A program made the position numbers and the translations under genes. The notes beneath the pieces were generated by a model. That model was given only the letters and a program-made list of their open reading frames with translations, had not been told where the DNA came from and did no database searches. From an uncultured beta proteobacterium (GTDB taxonomy: Bacteria; Pseudomonadota; Gammaproteobacteria; Burkholderiales; Burkholderiaceae_C), in contig CAINUX010000203.1 of the NCBI GenBank assembly GCA_903853895.1, forward strand, positions 44,006 through 108,005: 64,000 bases of DNA. Direction: 5' to 3'. Below, in pieces: positions 50,542 through 58,933 of the stretch (within the stretch, counting starts at the first letter, position 1; each line of letters starts with the position of its first letter).

Positions 50542-51573
50542 ATGCCACGGCGCCAACTGCACATCGACGCGGCCAAGGTTGTCGCGTCGCATCTCATTGT
50601 GCTGCACCACTTCACGGTGTATGGGCCATTGGCGGTTGCGCTGGACGTCGCTGCGCCGCGGCTGACGGACTTCTTCTTCGAATACGCACGCATGGCGGTG
50701 CAGGTGTTTCTGGTGATCGGCGGCTACTTCGCGGCCAGCTCTCTAGCGCCACATGGACACTTGCAGCTCTCGCATCTGATCCGGCGGATCGGGCAGCGCT
50801 ATCTGCGTCTGGTATTGCCATTTTCTGTGGCCATGTTGTTGGTCTTGGTGTGCAGTGCCGTGGCGCGCAGCGGGCTACCGTCCGAGTTCATTCCGGCGGC
50901 CCCGGGGTTGCTGCAGTTGCTGGCCCATGCCGGGCTCTTGCACGGTGTGCTGGGTGTTGAGCCGCTTTCCATTGGCATCTGGTATGTGGCCATCGATTTT
51001 CAGCTGTACGTCCTGATGGCTTTCCTGCTGTGGCTTGGCAGGCGCCAGGCGCAGTGGCTGGTTGCAGTGTTGACGTTGACATCGCTGCTGGTTTTCAATC
51101 TGCAAGCCGATGGCGACAACTGGGCGCCATACTTTTTTGGCGCCTATGGCATGGGCGCATTTGCGTGGTGGGCGGGGCATTCACGCCACGCTGGACCGCG
51201 GCTGGTGGCGCTGGCTGGAGCGGGCGCGCTCGCATTGCTGTGGGACTTTCGGTTGCGCATCCTGCTGGCGCTGGCGGTTGCCCTGTGGCTGGGGGTTGCG
51301 CGCTGGCGCACTGCCCAGGATGGGACCGCGCATGCGCTCCCCGTATCCATGTCAAGGGCCGTCCGGGTGCTGGGGCGTTGTTCCTACGCGCTGTTCCTGA
51401 CGCATTTCTGCGTGATCCTGTTGGCCAATGTCGCCTGGGCCCACTTGCAATGGACTTTTGCGGGCAGCGCCGGCCTGGTTACCCTGGTGGCCTGGAGCGC
51501 CTGCGTGGTACTGGCGCTGGCTTTTGAGCGCTATATCGAACGACCCCTTTCGGGGTTGCGGCTGTTTCACTGA
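50542..51573 (+). CDS. Acyltransferase family 3 membrane protein
   Basis: This protein of about 343 residues has the acyltransferase-3 pattern: an N-terminal AAKVVASHLIVLHHFTVYG with the key His, RMAVQVFLVIGGYFAAS, and about ten membrane helices ending with FALFLTHF-like segments (YALFLTHFCVILLANVAWAH) and FERYIERPLSGL. Such enzymes O-acetylate or acylate glycans and lipids. It starts 5 nt after the Tgl-like gene, so the two probably work together or at least are co-expressed; the acceptor is not known. Confidence 0.85.
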   Translation: MPRRQLHIDAAKVVASHLIVLHHFTVYGPLAVALDVAAPRLTDFFFEYARMAVQVFLVIGGYFAASSLAPHGHLQLSHLIRRIGQRYLRLVLPFSVAMLLVLVCSAVARSGLPSEFIPAAPGLLQLLAHAGLLHGVLGVEPLSIGIWYVAIDFQLYVLMAFLLWLGRRQAQWLVAVLTLTSLLVFNLQADGDNWAPYFFGAYGMGAFAWWAGHSRHAGPRLVALAGAGALALLWDFRLRILLALAVALWLGVARWRTAQDGTAHALPVSMSRAVRVLGRCSYALFLTHFCVILLANVAWAHLQWTFAGSAGLVTLVAWSACVVLALAFERYIERPLSGLRLFH

Positions 51574-51612
51574 ATCAGGCAGACTGGTCAAACCACTACC
51601 CATTGGAGCAGC

Positions 51613-52446
51613 ATGAACACACCACTTCGTTACGCGCTGGCCTGCCTTGCCATGGTGGGCCTGCATGGTCTGGCTGCGGCTGAGGTGCCCGTAGCCACCG
51701 CTGAGGCACTCATGCGCAAGTCGGGCGTCTGGGCGCAGTTGGGCGACGTAGTGGTACAGGTGAAGGCGGGGATAGCCCAGTCGGCTGCGACCGGCACGAT
51801 GACCCCCGACGACGTGAAGCGGCTGGAGGAACTGGCAGAAGATGCCTTTGCGGCCCCCCGCCTGCGCGATGCCTTTCTGCGTGAGGTGTCGCAGCATGTG
51901 ACGGTGGCACAGAGCGCGGACGCACTCAAGTGGTTCAACAGCCCGACGGGACAACTGATGACCCGTCTGGAAGAGACCTTTTCGGCCAACTTCGACGACA
52001 TGCAGCGCGTGATGAACGACGGCAATAAAGCGTTGGGCAGTGCATCGGCCAAGCGGCATGCCCTGCTGACACAGGCTGTGCAGGCGACGCGCGCAGCCGA
52101 GGGCATGGTCGCCATGCAGATCAATACCACGTTGGGCGTGTTGCAGGGCGTGGCCAACGTGGCCCCCAGCGCATCCACACCACCGGCCCATGAATTGCGC
52201 CGGATGCTTGAAGCACAAAGGCCGCAAATGCTCGCGCAATCCATGGGCGTCATGTTGACCCTGTTTGCTTTGACCTACCAGACGGCCAGCGACAAGGCAC
52301 TGGAGCAATACGTAAAGTTCCTGTCGTCGAAATCGGGCAGCGCACTGTCGGTCGCGATGAATGATGCGCTGGACAAATCCCTGTCTGGTGCCGCTCAGCG
52401 TTTGGGAAGCGGCATCCCGAAGGTGCCCGACGCGATGCGCCTCTAG
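51613..52446 (+). CDS. Secreted helical hypothetical protein (DUF2059-like)
   Basis: This 277-residue protein has a signal peptide (LRYALACLAMVGLHGLAAA) and a mostly helical body. SADALKWFNSPTGQLMTRLE resembles the DUF2059 core (L.WF.SP.G), with a second similar stretch ALEQYVKFLSSKSGSALSVA in the C-terminal part, so the protein may contain two related units. Role unknown; periplasmic location expected. It lies 39 nt after the acyltransferase gene and converges with the response regulator gene. Confidence 0.72.
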   Translation: MNTPLRYALACLAMVGLHGLAAAEVPVATAEALMRKSGVWAQLGDVVVQVKAGIAQSAATGTMTPDDVKRLEELAEDAFAAPRLRDAFLREVSQHVTVAQSADALKWFNSPTGQLMTRLEETFSANFDDMQRVMNDGNKALGSASAKRHALLTQAVQATRAAEGMVAMQINTTLGVLQGVANVAPSASTPPAHELRRMLEAQRPQMLAQSMGVMLTLFALTYQTASDKALEQYVKFLSSKSGSALSVAMNDALDKSLSGAAQRLGSGIPKVPDAMRL

Positions 52447-52460
52447 CCCCGGCGCTGCGG

Positions 52461-53231
52461 CTAGGCCGCTTTGAACAGGTGCGAGAACGGTCGGCTCACG
52501 GTCAGGTTCTCGGGCCGGCCCTTGATCTTGACGGACGCCTGACCGCGAAAATCCCGCGTTACGTTTTCAATCGCCTTCGCATTGACGATGGTGGAGCGGT
52601 GGATTTGCCAGAACTTGTTGGCATCGAGTCCGGTCAAAATTTCCTTGATGGGCGTGCGTATCAGGGTGTCCAGATCGCGGGTGGCGACCAGTGTGTATTT
52701 CTCGTCGGATTGAAAAAACAGCACGTCATCGATGGCGATCAGGCGCAACTGGTTGCCAACGCTGGCCTTGATCCATTGCAGTGCCTCTGTGGCCGGGCGC
52801 AAGTGGGCCGATATCTGCGCGACCAGCGCGTCCAGATCCTGCGATGGCGGTGGCACCATGGCCAACCGTCCCTTGAGCCGGTCCACCGTAGCCTGCAGCC
52901 GCTCATCCGTGTACGGTTTGAGGACATAGTCCACTGCGTTGGCCTCGAACGCCTCCACCGCGTACTGGTCGAAGGCGGTCACAAACACCAGATGGGTTCG
53001 AACTGCCGGATTGGCTGCCAGGCATCTGGCCACTTCCACACCCGTCATCTCCGGCATCTGGATGTCCAGAAACGCCAGGTCGGGGTGGTGCCCTTCGATC
53101 GCTTCCAGGGCAGCTTCACCGTCGCCCACGTCGGCGACGATGCGCAGGTCGGGCCACATCCGGGCCAGCTTGGCTTTGAGCTGGGCCCGCAAAATCGGTT
53201 CGTCTTCAGCAATGATGGCGGTAGGGTGCAT
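52461..53231 (-). CDS. LytTR-family response regulator
   Basis: This 256-residue protein has a receiver domain (about residues 1-120) with the acidic pocket AEDEP and the phosphoacceptor Asp56 in LAFLDIQMPEM, and Lys in DYVLKPYTDERL. A LytTR DNA-binding domain follows (about 150-255, LIAIDDVLFFQSDEKYTLVA; KFWQIHRSTIVNAKAIENVT). It is the partner of the LytS-like kinase gene that ends 12 nt upstream, making a classic two-component pair. Targets are unknown. Confidence 0.91.
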   Translation of the reverse strand: MHPTAIIAEDEPILRAQLKAKLARMWPDLRIVADVGDGEAALEAIEGHHPDLAFLDIQMPEMTGVEVARCLAANPAVRTHLVFVTAFDQYAVEAFEANAVDYVLKPYTDERLQATVDRLKGRLAMVPPPSQDLDALVAQISAHLRPATEALQWIKASVGNQLRLIAIDDVLFFQSDEKYTLVATRDLDTLIRTPIKEILTGLDANKFWQIHRSTIVNAKAIENVTRDFRGQASVKIKGRPENLTVSRPFSHLFKAA

Positions 53232-53243
53232 AGAGTGATTGTG

Positions 53244-55361
53244 CTACGGGCGGTTGCGTTTTGTCACCAGCCACCAGACCAGCAGCCCCATCAGGATGAA
53301 GGGCGATATCGCGGGCAGCAGCCCTATCAATATGGCTGCCACAGTAACGACCATGACGGCTACCAGCAGAAAGCCTAAACCGTACAGCACCCCCACCACA
53401 ATGGCCACCGCCAATGCGGCCGCGCCAAACCCGATCAGCAGGCCCACGGAGCCGACGGCCAGGCTCTCGATGCCATCAAGCTGCAGGTCGCCCATCTGCA
53501 CGGGCAGCCAGCCGGTGACCAGGGCAACGAAGCCCGCCAGCAGCAGGCCTGCCAGCACCAGCATCAGCACCATGAACATGCGGGCCAGCAAACGGACCCA
53601 CACGCCGTGCGTTTTGCTGGTTGCGTACCAGACGCGGCGCCAGCCCTTGGGCGGCGCTGCGCTTTCGACTGTGTTCTGAGCAGTCGTCTCTACAGACCCG
53701 TGTATGGCCGACAGGTAGGCGGCAGACGATTGCAACGGCACCTCGATGCTGGCCACCACTCCCTGGGGTTCGTTGGACGTGAGGGTAAAACGACCGCGTG
53801 TGCCGTAGAGCGCTGCCAGGCGCTCGCGCAGGTTGCTTAAGCCCACACCACTGCCGGTTTGCATGGGCGTGTCAGACAGACCCCTGCCGGTGTCGCGCAC
53901 CAATACGCGCAGCGTTTCGCCATGGCTTTCCAGCAGGCGCTCCACCACCACATCGATGCGGCCACCTTCGCGCTGCGGCTCCAGGCCGTGCTTGATGGCG
54001 TTTTCGACCAGGGACGGCAGCATCATGGGCGGGAAGGCGCAGGCCAGTACATCGTCGGGTGCCTGAATGCCAAACTCCAGACGCGAACCCATGCGCATTT
54101 GCAAAATATTGAGGTAGGCGCGCACCAGCTCCAACTCTTGACCGACCGTGGATGTGCTTTCGCGCATCTTCGGCAAGGAAGCCCGCAGGTACTGGATCAG
54201 GTGGCCCACCATCTGGTTGGCAGCGGGCGGGTCCACCTCATTCAGGGCCTGCACATTGGCCAGCGTGTTGTACAGAAAGTGGGGTTCCACCTGGGCCTGT
54301 AGGGCCTGCAGGCGTGCTTCGGTCACCTGGCGACTGACATCGCTCAATTCGGCTTCCCGCGTCTTGCGGTCTGCCAACGCCAGTGCGCTGCGTGATCGGC
54401 CGATGAAAAATTTGGCAATCAGCAGCACTACAAACAGCGGGATGAACGCAAGGATCAGCGCCGATCCGACCGCTACGCGCCAGACATCGCTGCCGACCTG
54501 GGCGCGGATATCGCCCCGGACTTCGGGGCTCAAGACCAGCGCGGTGCGGTCATCCGCGCGCTGACCCGGCCAGTGCACACCGATGGATACATCTTTAGCC
54601 GACCCGCTGGCGCTGGTGGCGGGTTTTGGAGGAATCGCGGGAATGGGCGGTAGTGCCGGGATGGCGGGAATCGCGGGGGTGGCCGCCTTGCTGGGGACAC
54701 CGGGCACGCCAGGAACACCGGGAACGCCGGGGACGCCCGGCAGGCTGGCCCGCGATTCATGGCCGACGTTCTGCGCGGCGCGCAGTGCATTGAGGGCTTC
54801 GTGCGCTGATTTTTCGTTCTCGCGGGCAGACGTTACGAGTTGCTCCATCGATTTCAAAGTGGCGGCTGCGTCCACACCCTTGCCGCGCAGGCGCTCCATC
54901 GTGTCAGTACGGGCCTCTTCTACCGCTTCGCGCGCTTCGACGGCTGCTTCCAGCGCGGCTTCGGCCGCTTGGGTGGCGGTCTCCAGGGCCGCGTCCGCCG
55001 CCTCCCGTGCAGAGTCAATCACGGTGTCGTAGCCCGCGGTTTGCGCGCGGATGAGTTCGTCGCGGGCGCGGGTAACTTCGGCCAGCGCGCTCTCAAATTC
55101 GCGCCGGCGATCCGGGTCGGTGCTGCGGTCCTTCATCGCAGCCAGCACGCCAGCGGCCAGATCAAGCGCACGGTTGCCCACCGTCAGCCCGATTTCACGG
55201 TTGATGGCACGGTTCTCGGCGGGCGTGGCGCCGCTGTCGACCAGGCGAATCACGTGCACTGGAAGCGCAAACAGCACCAGCACGGCCAGCGAGGCAATGC
55301 CGCCGACGATCATTCCCCACCAGGGGGTTTTGTGGATGAAATTACCGAGGGCTTTGAACAT
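53244..55361 (-). CDS. LytS-like sensor histidine kinase with VPG repeats
   Basis: This protein of about 705 residues has an N-terminal membrane helix (about 17-38), a long Ala/Glu-rich coiled-coil region (about 90-200), then a collagen-like (GVP)n and AIPxxP stretch (about 208-246), a second helix (about 296-318), and the kinase core. The phosphoacceptor is His361 in QVEPHFLYNT, and SLVENAIKHGL and GRGLSDTPMQTGSGVGLSNL form the ATP site. The C-terminal 120 residues hold about four more membrane helices, unusual for a kinase. The start ATG at 55361 follows AGGTG; a GTG at 55373 is an alternative. The response regulator gene follows immediately. Confidence 0.83.
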   Translation of the reverse strand: MFKALGNFIHKTPWWGMIVGGIASLAVLVLFALPVHVIRLVDSGATPAENRAINREIGLTVGNRALDLAAGVLAAMKDRSTDPDRRREFESALAEVTRARDELIRAQTAGYDTVIDSAREAADAALETATQAAEAALEAAVEAREAVEEARTDTMERLRGKGVDAAATLKSMEQLVTSARENEKSAHEALNALRAAQNVGHESRASLPGVPGVPGVPGVPGVPSKAATPAIPAIPALPPIPAIPPKPATSASGSAKDVSIGVHWPGQRADDRTALVLSPEVRGDIRAQVGSDVWRVAVGSALILAFIPLFVVLLIAKFFIGRSRSALALADRKTREAELSDVSRQVTEARLQALQAQVEPHFLYNTLANVQALNEVDPPAANQMVGHLIQYLRASLPKMRESTSTVGQELELVRAYLNILQMRMGSRLEFGIQAPDDVLACAFPPMMLPSLVENAIKHGLEPQREGGRIDVVVERLLESHGETLRVLVRDTGRGLSDTPMQTGSGVGLSNLRERLAALYGTRGRFTLTSNEPQGVVASIEVPLQSSAAYLSAIHGSVETTAQNTVESAAPPKGWRRVWYATSKTHGVWVRLLARMFMVLMLVLAGLLLAGFVALVTGWLPVQMGDLQLDGIESLAVGSVGLLIGFGAAALAVAIVVGVLYGLGFLLVAVMVVTVAAILIGLLPAISPFILMGLLVWWLVTKRNRP
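54624..54743 (-). repeat. In-gene tandem repeat encoding (GVP)n and AIP-rich segment
   Basis: A run of 9-nt and related units (plus-strand ACCGGGAACGCC-type, then GGAATGGGCGGT-type) encodes LPGVPGVPGVPGVPGVPSK followed by AIPAIPALPPIPAIPPKP in the sensor kinase. It is a slippage-prone repeat inside the predicted periplasmic part, between coiled coil and membrane helix. Confidence 0.75.
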
Positions 55362-55518
55362 GTTGGCTGACACCTGATGCGGTTAATGGGTTGCGCAACC
55401 GGGGTGATTGCGGTGCATGGGGGTCAGAATACCGGGCGTTCCATGCCCGGGCTAGCGAAAAGGGACAGATTGCAGAAAGCGGGGAATGAAGCGACAGGCC
55501 GCTGCTGCGGCCCTTCGG

Positions 55519-55947
55519 TCAGGCGACCGAAATCGTCACTTCAATGTTGCCGCGGGTTGCGTTGGAGTAGGGGCACACGGCGTGGGCCTTGGCGACCAGG
55601 GCTTCGGCTGCAGCGCGCTCCATGCCGGGGATGCTGACCACGAGCTGGACTTCGATGCCAAACCCCTGGGGGATCTGGCCGATGCCCACCGTGGCGTCAA
55701 TGCTGGTGTCGGCGGGCAGGGCAATCTTTTGCATGCCGGCGACAAACTTCATGGCGCCGATGAAGCAGGCGCTGTAGCCTGCTGCAAACAGCTGCTCGGG
55801 GTTGACGCCGCCGCCCGCACCGCCCATTTCCTTGGGGACCGCGAGTTTCAGGTCCAGCAGACCGTCCGACGTGCGGGTAGTGCCGTCGCGTCCGCCGGTA
55901 GATTTGGCGTGGGCTTGGTAAATGACTTTTTCGACTTTGGTGGCCAT
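55519..55947 (-). CDS. ohr: Organic hydroperoxide resistance protein
   Basis: This 142-residue protein is an OsmC/Ohr peroxidase that reduces organic hydroperoxides. It has the two redox cysteines, Cys61 in [13 protein letters not shown] and Cys125 in [14 protein letters not shown], and starts with the family [13 protein letters not shown]. It lies downstream of a P460-like cytochrome gene and ohrR, all on the minus strand, so it is probably controlled by OhrR. Confidence 0.94.
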   Translation of the reverse strand: MATKVEKVIYQAHAKSTGGRDGTTRTSDGLLDLKLAVPKEMGGAGGGVNPEQLFAAGYSACFIGAMKFVAGMQKIALPADTSIDATVGIGQIPQGFGIEVQLVVSIPGMERAAAEALVAKAHAVCPYSNATRGNIEVTISVA

Positions 55948-56032
55948 GGTGGTGGTGCTTTCAGGTATGGTGCCCCGGGTTGGAGCGGGTGGTAAACGGG
56001 TTGAATGGATGGGCGAACAGCGGGGGGGCGGT

Positions 56033-56722
56033 TTAGAGCAGGCTCTTGAACCAGCTTACGGTGGCGCCGATGGTGACAAGGGCGCGCAGCTTCAGCAAAG
56101 CCATGGTGTCGCCGGCTTCGGGAACGGCGGGGCCGCAGCGTGGGTCGGAGCGTTGCAGGGCGCCGGTCATCTTGTGGTCGATGGGAATGGGCTCGCAGCC
56201 GTGGTCGGTCTCACAGACAAAGTCCCAGGGCTCACGGGCCGGTACGTGGCACGTGAAACAGTTCTTGCCGAAGCGGTTGTTGACCTCGGCAAAGCCGCGC
56301 TTGCCGATTTTGGTTCCGCTGTCATTGACTGACAGCTCAAAGAATTCCCAGTCGCCGGTGGCAGGGCTGAAGCCGGCCTCACGCTTGACCATGGCCTCGG
56401 TGGGCACCAGTTGTACGACTGAGCCCACCGGGTAGATCGCGCCCTTGGGTGCGTTGGCCGCGGTGACGGTGGACATCACATCGCCCAGCAGGTTGTCGAC
56501 ATAGAAGTGGCGCACCTGGGCCATCTGGCGCATGCACTTGAAGCTGTTGTCATCGACCTTGACCATGGCGGTGGCGGCGTCTGCCACCTGGCCGACGGCA
56601 ACCAGGCCCAGGCTCACGGTGATGGCGGTCGCAACGAGCCGCAGCTGCAAGCCCAGCGTGCGGGCAACGGTTCGCAGTCCGTTGCTGGCGGACCGCGTTG
56701 GGGTGACTGGGGATGGATGCAT
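56033..56722 (-). CDS. Cytochrome P460-like c-haem protein
   Basis: This 229-residue protein has an N-terminal hydrophobic signal (about residues 26-50, ending VADA) and one haem-c site, Cys155-Cys158-His159 in [28 protein letters not shown] and [15 protein letters not shown] match the cytochrome P460/c'-beta family pattern (W.F..f....G, CF.CH), whose members handle hydroxylamine, NO or peroxides. The Lys crosslink of true P460 cannot be judged. It sits between ohr and ohrR, suggesting it joins the oxidative-stress response. The start at 56722 follows GGACCACCACC. Confidence 0.7.
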   Translation of the reverse strand: MHPSPVTPTRSASNGLRTVARTLGLQLRLVATAITVSLGLVAVGQVADAATAMVKVDDNSFKCMRQMAQVRHFYVDNLLGDVMSTVTAANAPKGAIYPVGSVVQLVPTEAMVKREAGFSPATGDWEFFELSVNDSGTKIGKRGFAEVNNRFGKNCFTCHVPAREPWDFVCETDHGCEPIPIDHKMTGALQRSDPRCGPAVPEAGDTMALLKLRALVTIGATVSWFKSLL

Positions 56723-56741
56723 GGTGGTGGTCCTTTCGGGT

Positions 56742-57218
56742 TCAGGGTGTAGATGGGTTTGTGGGCGCATGCATGGTGTTGCGAAGCTTCTTGATCTGCT
56801 GGTTCAGCGCGACCAGTTCACCCAGCGGCAGTCCGCTTTGGGTCACGACGCAGCCCGGTATGTGGGCAGCCTGCGTCTGCAGTTGTTTGCCAGCCGGGCT
56901 GAGCCACACATGCACCCGGCGCTCGTCGGCGCTGGAGCGCTGGCGGGTCAGCCAACCGGCGGCCTCCAGCCGTTTGAGCAAGGGGGTCAGCGTGCCCGAA
57001 TCCAGACTCAGGCGTTCCCCCACTGCTGACACGGTGGGCCCATCAGACTCCCATAGCACCAGCATGACCAGATACTGCGGGTAGGTCAGGCCCAGTGCAT
57101 CCAGCAAGGGTTTGTAAAGCTTGGTCATGGCCAGCGACGCGGAATACAGGGCGTAGCACAACTGGTTGTCCAGCAACTGTGCTGGATTGGAGAGGGAGTT
57201 GGCCGGTGTGTGTCGCAT
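56742..57218 (-). CDS. ohrR: MarR-family organic hydroperoxide sensor OhrR
   Basis: This 158-residue protein is a MarR-type winged-helix repressor. [20 protein letters not shown] contains the peroxide-sensing Cys21 characteristic of OhrR, and [40 protein letters not shown] and [15 protein letters not shown] form the DNA-binding core and wing. When oxidised it releases its operator. A perfect inverted repeat 19 nt upstream of its start is the likely site. It is the first gene of the ohrR - P460-like cytochrome - ohr run. Confidence 0.92.
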   Translation of the reverse strand: MRHTPANSLSNPAQLLDNQLCYALYSASLAMTKLYKPLLDALGLTYPQYLVMLVLWESDGPTVSAVGERLSLDSGTLTPLLKRLEAAGWLTRQRSSADERRVHVWLSPAGKQLQTQAAHIPGCVVTQSGLPLGELVALNQQIKKLRNTMHAPTNPSTP

Positions 57219-57236
57219 GGGCTGAAGTATATCACG

Positions 57237-57262
57237 CAATTCAATTGTGTGCAATTGAATTG
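57237..57262. promoter_or_regulatory. OhrR-type operator palindrome
   Basis: CAATTCAATTG (57237-57247), spacer TGTG, CAATTGAATTG (57252-57262): an exact 11-bp inverted repeat, AT-rich in a GC-rich genome and similar to known OhrR boxes. It lies between ohrR (minus) and the GMC oxidoreductase gene (plus), so it may control both directions. Confidence 0.8.
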
Positions 57263-57325
57263 AATATCTGTACTATGCGGGTACTTCGGGGCAGGGCAGT
57301 ACAACTTTCCAAAGAGACCAACCGC

Positions 57326-58933
57326 ATGGCTGAGGGGCAGTTTGACTACATCATCGTGGGCGGCGGGTCTGCCGGCTGCGTGCTGGCTGCTCGCCTGACC
57401 GAAAACCCCGGTATTAACGTGGCACTGCTGGAAGCCGGCCCTCCAGACAAGGGCGTGCTGATGCACTGTCCGGCCGGGCAGGCGGTGCTGATGAAGAAGG
57501 GCGATGCCAACTGGAAGTTCGAGACCACGGAGCAACCCGGTCTCAATGGCCGCTGCGGATACCAGCCGCGCGGCAAGGTGCTGGGCGGTTCTAGCGCGAT
57601 CAACGCCATGGTCTACATCCGGGGTCAGCGTGCCGACTACGACAACTGGGCCGCAATGGGCAATCCGGGCTGGTCCTACGACGACGTGCTCCCCTATTTC
57701 AGACGAGCTGAAGACAACGCGCGTGGGGAAGACGACTTCCATGGCGTGGAAGGCCCGCTGCATGTCATGGACCTGGCCAGCCCCAGCCGGCTGGGGGCCG
57801 TCTTTCTGGAGGCTGCCCAACAGGCGGGGTATGCGCTCAACCCGGACTTCAACGGCCACTCCCAAGAGGGCGTGGGCCCCTACCAGGTCACGCAGCGCAA
57901 CGGCGAACGCTGCAGCGCCGCCAAGGCCTATCTGGCGCCGATCCATCGGCGTCCCAACATCCGCGTGTTCACCAGAGCCCACGCCACGCGCATCCTGGTT
58001 GAGCACAAACGCGCGGTGGGTGTCGAGTTTGTGCGCGATGGCGAGACCCTGCAGCTACGCTGCGCGCGCGAGGTGCTGTTGTGCGCCGGTGCGCTCCAAT
58101 CACCGCAAATCCTGATGCTGTCCGGCATTGGCCCGCACAAACAACTGGTACGCAAAGGCATTGCCACCGTGCACGATTCTCCGGGCGTCGGGCAAAACCT
58201 GCACGACCACGTCGGCATCGTCCAGGTCATCAACGCGCCACGCCTTACCGCCAGCATTGGTCTGTCGCTGAGTGGCACCCTGCACGTCGCGCGGGGCCTG
58301 TTGGAGTGGCAGAAACACCGCACAGGCATGCTCACGACCAACTTCGCCGAGACCGGTGGCTTTATCAAAAGCCAGCCGTCGGAACGCGCGCCTGATCTGC
58401 AGTTGCACTTCGTTGTCGGCAAAATGATGGACCATGGTCGCAGCACCGCGCTGGGCCATGGCTTTTCGGGGCTGGTCAGCCTGCTGCGTCCGGCCAGCCG
58501 CGGCCTCGTGGCGCTGCGCAGCAAGGACCCGTTTGAGCCGCCGTTGATTGATCCGAACTTCTTGGGCGTGCGAGATGACATGGAGCGCCTGGCGCGCGGC
58601 TTCAGAATCCTGCGCGACCTGTTGCAGCAACCGGCGCTGACCCAGTTGGGCGGGCGTGAAACCAAGACTTCCGCGCAGGCCACCAGTGATTTTCACATCG
58701 AGCAGTTCTTGCGGGATAACGCCGACTCACTGTATGACCCAGTGGGCAGTTGTCGCATGGGCAAGGGCTTGATGGACGTCGTCGACCACAAGCTTAGGGT
58801 CTATGGGGTGCAGGGACTGCGCGTGGTGGACGCCTCCATCATGCCGCAAATCATCAGCGGCAATACCAATGCCCCGACCATCATGATCGCCGAGAAGGCA
58901 GCCGACCTGATCAAGGACGCTCAGGAACAGTAG
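57326..58933 (+). CDS. GMC-family oxidoreductase (choline dehydrogenase-like)
   Basis: This 535-residue flavoprotein shows the GMC pattern: [17 protein letters not shown] (FAD), [41 protein letters not shown]-like signature ([17 protein letters not shown]) and [20 protein letters not shown]. It oxidises alcohols and passes electrons to a quinone or cytochrome. The usual catalytic His in the YHPVGTCRMG motif is Asp471 here ([11 protein letters not shown]), a single C-to-G change, so activity is uncertain. It is divergent from ohrR across the OhrR operator, and its 3' end overlaps the sensor kinase gene by 23 nt. Confidence 0.87.
   Translation: MAEGQFDYIIVGGGSAGCVLAARLTENPGINVALLEAGPPDKGVLMHCPAGQAVLMKKGDANWKFETTEQPGLNGRCGYQPRGKVLGGSSAINAMVYIRGQRADYDNWAAMGNPGWSYDDVLPYFRRAEDNARGEDDFHGVEGPLHVMDLASPSRLGAVFLEAAQQAGYALNPDFNGHSQEGVGPYQVTQRNGERCSAAKAYLAPIHRRPNIRVFTRAHATRILVEHKRAVGVEFVRDGETLQLRCAREVLLCAGALQSPQILMLSGIGPHKQLVRKGIATVHDSPGVGQNLHDHVGIVQVINAPRLTASIGLSLSGTLHVARGLLEWQKHRTGMLTTNFAETGGFIKSQPSERAPDLQLHFVVGKMMDHGRSTALGHGFSGLVSLLRPASRGLVALRSKDPFEPPLIDPNFLGVRDDMERLARGFRILRDLLQQPALTQLGGRETKTSAQATSDFHIEQFLRDNADSLYDPVGSCRMGKGLMDVVDHKLRVYGVQGLRVVDASIMPQIISGNTNAPTIMIAEKAADLIKDAQEQ

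Noticed and set aside
54624-54743. CRISPR-like repeat array
   Set aside because: The short units are contiguous, lack spacers and are in frame inside a sensor kinase gene, so they are a coding tandem repeat.
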